A DNA stretch of 64,000 nt, taken from Thalassobellus citreus (GTDB lineage: Bacteria > Bacteroidota > Bacteroidia > Flavobacteriales > Flavobacteriaceae). The DNA lies in assembly GCF_044385915.1 (NCBI RefSeq), contig NZ_JBISCC010000121.1, positions 242,908-306,907 of the forward strand, read 5' to 3'. This document shows positions 60,728-64,000 of the stretch, one piece after another. Below the pieces are notes generated by a model. That model saw only the letters and a program-made list of their open reading frames with translations, did not search any database and was not told the origin of the DNA. Each line of letters opens with the position of its first letter. Position 1 is the stretch's first letter. The position numbers and the translations under genes are program-made.

Positions 60728-60801
60728 GGCGAGGTAGCTCAGCTGGTTAGAGCGTCGGATTCATAACTCGGAGGTCGCGGGATCGTGCCCCGCTCTCGCT
60801 A
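60728..60801 (+). tRNA. tRNA-Met (CAT)
   Basis: A 74-nt cloverleaf: acceptor GGCGAGG/TCTCGCT (with G-T ends), D-arm GCTC...GAGC, anticodon loop TTCATAA (CAT at about 60762-60764), variable loop AGGTC, T-arm GCGGG-ATCGTGC-CCCGC, discriminator A. CCA is not encoded. It is the elongator-type form rather than initiator, judged by the fully paired acceptor. The T-loop is ATCGTGC instead of TTCRANY, and the anticodon stem has an A-C mismatch. A strong promoter precedes it and a terminator follows. Confidence 0.92.
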
Positions 60802-60807
60802 CAAGGT

Positions 60808-60838
60808 AAACCCAAGATTAAAAATCTTGGGTTTTTTA
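60808..60838 (+). terminator. Terminator after tRNA-Met
   Basis: Stem AACCCAAGATT/AATCTTGGGTT with an AAA loop, then T6. Confidence 0.92.
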
Positions 60839-61061
60839 TTTTGCGAAAACATAGCTAAAACATTCTGAATCTTAATATTTGTACATCTTAAATGGGTGTA
60901 AATGGTATTAAAAGTCATTATACTTCAACGAATTCGTTTGAAGCAGGCAAACCACATGCCTAAAAAGAACATTTGAACCTTTTTCGACCTTGCATTTAAT
61001 AAGGTAGTCACAAGCTAGTAATCTTAATAATGGCTAAAAAGTATTAAAAGCTTACCCCTTA

Positions 61062-63290
61062 TTAATGCAATTGTTGTAAGAAACTGGCATATTGAGAATT
61101 GTTTGGATACAATTGAACTAGTTTTATCAAAATGTTTTTAGCTTTTTCTGCTTGGTTGTATTTTGAATAATGGTAAGCTAAGGCATATAAAATACTTTCA
61201 TTATTGTTATCGAGCTTTAATCCTTTAATAAGACTATTTTCAGCATTATTTCTGTCTTGATTTTTATCATAAAGCAAACTAAGATTATAATAAACCCGAA
61301 TATTATCTGGCATTTTTTCAATAGCCTTTTCTAATTGTTCTATAGCTTCGTCCGTCTTGTTTAACTCTGCATAAAATAACCCTAATGAATAATAAGTCTG
61401 TCCAAATTCAGGTTCTAGCTCTATTATCGTTTTAAAAGCTTCCTCTGCTTTAGTATAATCTTTGTGAATATAGTACAAATTTGCTAAAGTGAAACGAACT
61501 TGATTATTAATATTATCTATTTCCAAAGCACTTTCATACCCTGCAATCCCATTTTCAATATCACCTTGTTTTAAATAATAGTTTGCTCTTTTTATACGCC
61601 CTCCTACAAAATCTGAATTGGTACTTAAATTTGTAAAAAATTCTTTCTTAACTTTTTGATAAAGATCTTTATATGCTTCTGGAATCAAACTATCATTTAA
61701 ACTCCCTAATCCATAAAATGCTTTAATTCTTATACTTCTTTTTGGGTCTTTTAAAAGCGGTAAAAACGAGCTCATGTAATCTATATTATTAATGCTACTT
61801 AAAACATCTAATGTTGCTCCTCTAACTAAAGGAGACTCATCATTGAGTAATTTTATATATTGGTTTATGTAATTATTTGCACTATAATTTGATAAGGCTT
61901 TTGCAGCAGAGGCTCTAGCCATCTCTACCTGAGTTGTATCATTTATAAGTTCTAACAATCCATTTTCTGCATGTGGATGTCCTGTAATACCTGCAGCAAG
62001 CTTTTCTGAAAAATGTGTAGAGTCTACTTCTCCATATAATTTTTTAAATTCTGTCCATGCCCATTTATCATCTTTATCTTTATGACATCCAACGCAAGCA
62101 TTAGGCGTTCCGTATTTTAAACTAAGATCTGGCCTTGGTATTCGAAAACTATGGTCTCTTCTAAAATCATTACCCATATAGTATTTTCCTGGCATATGGC
62201 AATTTATACACATAGTTCCTTTTGTATCCATTTCGTGAAAATGATGCTTTAGTGTATTATATTTTTCTGAGTCATGACATTGGGTACATAAAGCATTACC
62301 CTCAAATTTCAATTTTAAAGAATGTGAATTATGGCAGTTATTACAGGCAACATCATTCTTATACATTTTACTTTGCACAAACGACCCATACACATAATCT
62401 TCATCTAAAATTTGGCCGTCTGGATAATAAATGGGCGCTTCTATCAATTGAGGAAAATAATGATCCAGCATAGTGCCTTCAAAATTAAAGGCTTCAGAAA
62501 ACTGTTCTCGCCTCATATGACACCTAGCACATTGGTCAACTAACTCTTTAGAAGTCGTTTCTAAGGTCATTTGCATAGTTTCAGAATCCTTATAAGTAGC
62601 TCCTAATCGCTTTACATCTTCCACATGTTGCTTTCCTGGTCCGTGGCAGGCTTCACAGTTTACATTTATAATTGCATATTTTGTGTTATAGCCATGTGTT
62701 TCTTGATTATAATTTTTTCTTACATTGGTTGAATGGCAATCCGAGCACATATTGTTCCAGTTCAAACCTCCTCGAGACCAATGCAACCATTCTGAATGCA
62801 CTACTTTAAAATCTGGATATAAGTCAAACCACTTATTTTTAACTGAATCCCAAGCTGTTCTTAAACATTGAAAATGTCCGTTAGGGAACTTAACAATATA
62901 TTGTTGAAGAGGAGTTATCCCAAAGGTATAAATAATCTTGTAATCATGATATTGCCCATCGGGACCTTCTGTGTTTACAAAAAAACTATTCCCTTTTTTA
63001 TAAAAATGTGAAGTAATACCTTGACTAGTGAATTTCTCTCCATCAAAATTAGCTAAAACAGAAAGACTGTCTGCCAATTGCATAGCCTTATCATGATGAG
63101 AACCTTTCCAATCAATGTATTGTTTTTGATGACATTCCTTGCAATTATTATCTCCTAAAAAATGACTATCTGGAATTTCTTTTGTAGATGTAAAGACGTC
63201 ATTATTCTGACTTATGTATTCTTGTTTTACATCATTCTTACATCCAAAAAAAATATATCCAATTATTAAAGAAGTTATAAGAATTCTCAT
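61062..63290 (-). CDS. Eight-haem cytochrome c lipoprotein with HEAT and TPR repeats
   Basis: A 742-residue lipoprotein: lipobox in IGYIFFGCKND (Cys17). Eight CXXCH haem-binding motifs lie at about residues 50, 182, 212, 254, 316, 335, 361 and 399 (CKECH, CSDCH, CEACH, CARCH, CNNCH, CTQCH, CINCH, CVGCH). A HEAT-like section (about 435-555, LINDESPLVRGATLDVLSSI) and TPRs (about 575-735, GQTYYSLGLFYAELNKTDEAIEQLEKAI) follow. The haem part resembles cytochrome c554/octahaem reductase-type proteins. It probably works in periplasmic electron transfer, with the repeats as a protein-binding scaffold. The substrate is unknown. Confidence 0.88.
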   Translation of the reverse strand: MRILITSLIIGYIFFGCKNDVKQEYISQNNDVFTSTKEIPDSHFLGDNNCKECHQKQYIDWKGSHHDKAMQLADSLSVLANFDGEKFTSQGITSHFYKKGNSFFVNTEGPDGQYHDYKIIYTFGITPLQQYIVKFPNGHFQCLRTAWDSVKNKWFDLYPDFKVVHSEWLHWSRGGLNWNNMCSDCHSTNVRKNYNQETHGYNTKYAIINVNCEACHGPGKQHVEDVKRLGATYKDSETMQMTLETTSKELVDQCARCHMRREQFSEAFNFEGTMLDHYFPQLIEAPIYYPDGQILDEDYVYGSFVQSKMYKNDVACNNCHNSHSLKLKFEGNALCTQCHDSEKYNTLKHHFHEMDTKGTMCINCHMPGKYYMGNDFRRDHSFRIPRPDLSLKYGTPNACVGCHKDKDDKWAWTEFKKLYGEVDSTHFSEKLAAGITGHPHAENGLLELINDTTQVEMARASAAKALSNYSANNYINQYIKLLNDESPLVRGATLDVLSSINNIDYMSSFLPLLKDPKRSIRIKAFYGLGSLNDSLIPEAYKDLYQKVKKEFFTNLSTNSDFVGGRIKRANYYLKQGDIENGIAGYESALEIDNINNQVRFTLANLYYIHKDYTKAEEAFKTIIELEPEFGQTYYSLGLFYAELNKTDEAIEQLEKAIEKMPDNIRVYYNLSLLYDKNQDRNNAENSLIKGLKLDNNNESILYALAYHYSKYNQAEKAKNILIKLVQLYPNNSQYASFLQQLH

Positions 63291-63700
63291 GGTTAATGTA
63301 AAATTACATAAATAATAATCATTATTTTATGATTTAAAGTAAAATATCCAATCTGTTTTCTATTTAAATATATTCTATATAATATATTTTCTAATCATTA
63401 AATTATAATTCATATTTTAAAAACATATCGACTCAGTTTAAAAAAATGTAATCTCTTATTTATTAGTCCATATATATTTCACCTCATTATAAAACGTCTA
63501 TTAACTATATAGAATTATACTCCTCTAAAATACATGTATTACGCTATTTGATTTACTAAATTCTCTCATTTTTATTGATATCCATTTTTTTAAAAAACTT
63601 AATAAAAAATGTATTTCATCGATTTTTTTTGCGTTTCATGGAGTTTATTCAAATATTGTTCTATATTAGCAGCCGTAAATTGTTATAATCTCATAATCTC
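63291..63700. other. AT-rich intergenic region, no gene recognised
   Basis: A 410-nt gap between the divergent haem protein gene and the secreted protein gene at the window end. It is very AT-rich with many stop codons in all frames and should hold the promoters of both genes. No exact TAnnTTTG match, tRNA or convincing hairpin was found. Confidence 0.6.
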
Positions 63701-64000
63701 ATGAAAAAAATCACCTGCCTTAGTGTGATAATGCTATTAATTGCACAATTAAGTTTCTCTCAAAGTCAAGATGAACAAAAAGCAGAAAAGTATTTATCCA
63801 TTAAAAAGGAACTTACTTTTACTTTTAAAGTTAATAACCGTTCTGAATTGGATGCCTATACCAAAGACTTATCTATTGTTAATTTCGATGCTAAAACAAA
63901 AACTGTTACAGCATGGGCTAACGAAAATCAGTTTAGAGTGTTTCAATCTAAAAACATTTCTTTTAAAGTTCCTACAAGCGAAAATGAAGTAGATCCTAAT
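63701..64000 (+). CDS. Secreted protein, 5' part only (possible M14-type propeptide)
   Basis: ATG 63701 opens a frame with no stop for 100 codons to the window edge. It begins with a signal peptide (MKKITCLSVIMLLIAQLSFSQ) followed by KYLSIKKELTFTFKVNNRSELDAYTKDLSIVNF and FRVFQSKNISFKVPTS. This alternating pattern resembles the N-terminal pro-region of secreted M14 zinc carboxypeptidases of flavobacteria, but too little is visible to be sure. The remainder lies outside the window. A frame at 63771 in another phase is a shadow of this gene. Confidence 0.75.
   Translation, partial: MKKITCLSVIMLLIAQLSFSQSQDEQKAEKYLSIKKELTFTFKVNNRSELDAYTKDLSIVNFDAKTKTVTAWANENQFRVFQSKNISFKVPTSENEVDPN

Noticed and set aside
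60728..61061. Integration hotspot at the tRNA-Met gene
   Set aside because: The 220 nt after the terminator contains no integrase remnant and no repeated tRNA 3' end that I can see.
62222..62473. Plus-strand frame inside the eight-haem gene
   Set aside because: Shadow of the minus-strand gene, whose eight haem motifs are decisive.

Overview
The window is 64 kb of AT-rich chromosome from a member of the Bacteroidota, almost certainly family Flavobacteriaceae; the genus cannot be fixed from sequence alone. The evidence is consistent. Promoters match the Bacteroidota consensus TTG-N19-20-TAnnTTTG (clearest before the HU gene, the tRNA and the zapA operon). Shine-Dalgarno sequences are largely absent. 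Lineage-typical families are frequent: a TonB-dependent receptor with a carboxypeptidase-like N-terminus, DUF4290, DUF4294, DUF6048/DUF6452, DUF6768, CCC-motif membrane proteins and a DUF2027-Smr fusion. MurA carries Asp in place of the usual active-site Cys. Coding density is high, with many short convergent or divergent operons separated by intrinsic terminators. No rRNA, CRISPR array, prophage or complete insertion sequence was seen.

Layout. 1-5.2 kb: a putative anti-sigma/DUF4097 pair, an Atg22-like MFS transporter, an M48 lipoprotein protease, MsrB and a DinB-like protein. 5.3-13.5 kb: type II NADH dehydrogenase, dihydrolipoyl dehydrogenase, a frameshifted outer-membrane protein gene, aroQ, xerD, rny and the zapA operon, with a 6S-like RNA between zapA and rny. 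13.7-22 kb: an M23 peptidase, a TonB-dependent receptor, cysteine desulfurase, a Smr protein and small membrane proteins. 22-29.6 kb: rocD, an ECF sigma factor with a membrane partner, a cytochrome c lipoprotein, the rlmD-DUF6452-DUF6048 operon, and a HipBA-type toxin-antitoxin pair with a repeat-rich control region. 29.9-40.3 kb: the most accessory-looking part. It holds three small envelope genes of unknown role, an exonuclease gene and a DUF4268 gene each bracketed by palindromic repeats, RNA and small-molecule methyltransferases, a ZIP transporter, GNAT, a TrhA-like protein, M42 peptidase, NUDIX and PrsW.

40.7-49.8 kb: a TPR/HTH membrane regulator, a PagL-like outer-membrane protein, a one-domain DEAD-like protein, YceI, Crp/Fnr with a DinB partner, a Bcr/CflA drug exporter, a divergent NagB-fold protein and an MsbA-like ABC exporter. 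50-60.6 kb: a leucine-rich lipoprotein, murA with DUF4290, DUF493, an AAA-28 ATPase, recQ, fmt, HU, YqgE, a class IV aminotransferase and a START-like protein. 60.7 kb to the end: tRNA-Met(CAT) with an unusual T-loop, an eight-haem TPR lipoprotein, and the first 100 codons of a secreted protein cut by the window edge.

Most of the window is core housekeeping: envelope biogenesis, translation, redox and metal or drug export. I did not find a convincing new multi-gene system. The best leads are the palindrome-bracketed single-gene cassettes (31.7-36.1 kb), a pair of long structured intergenic elements (5.25 and 33.8 kb), the hipBA control region with three copies of a 12-mer, the eight-haem TPR protein, the NagB-like protein with an altered catalytic loop, and the homopolymer frameshift at 8.65 kb.
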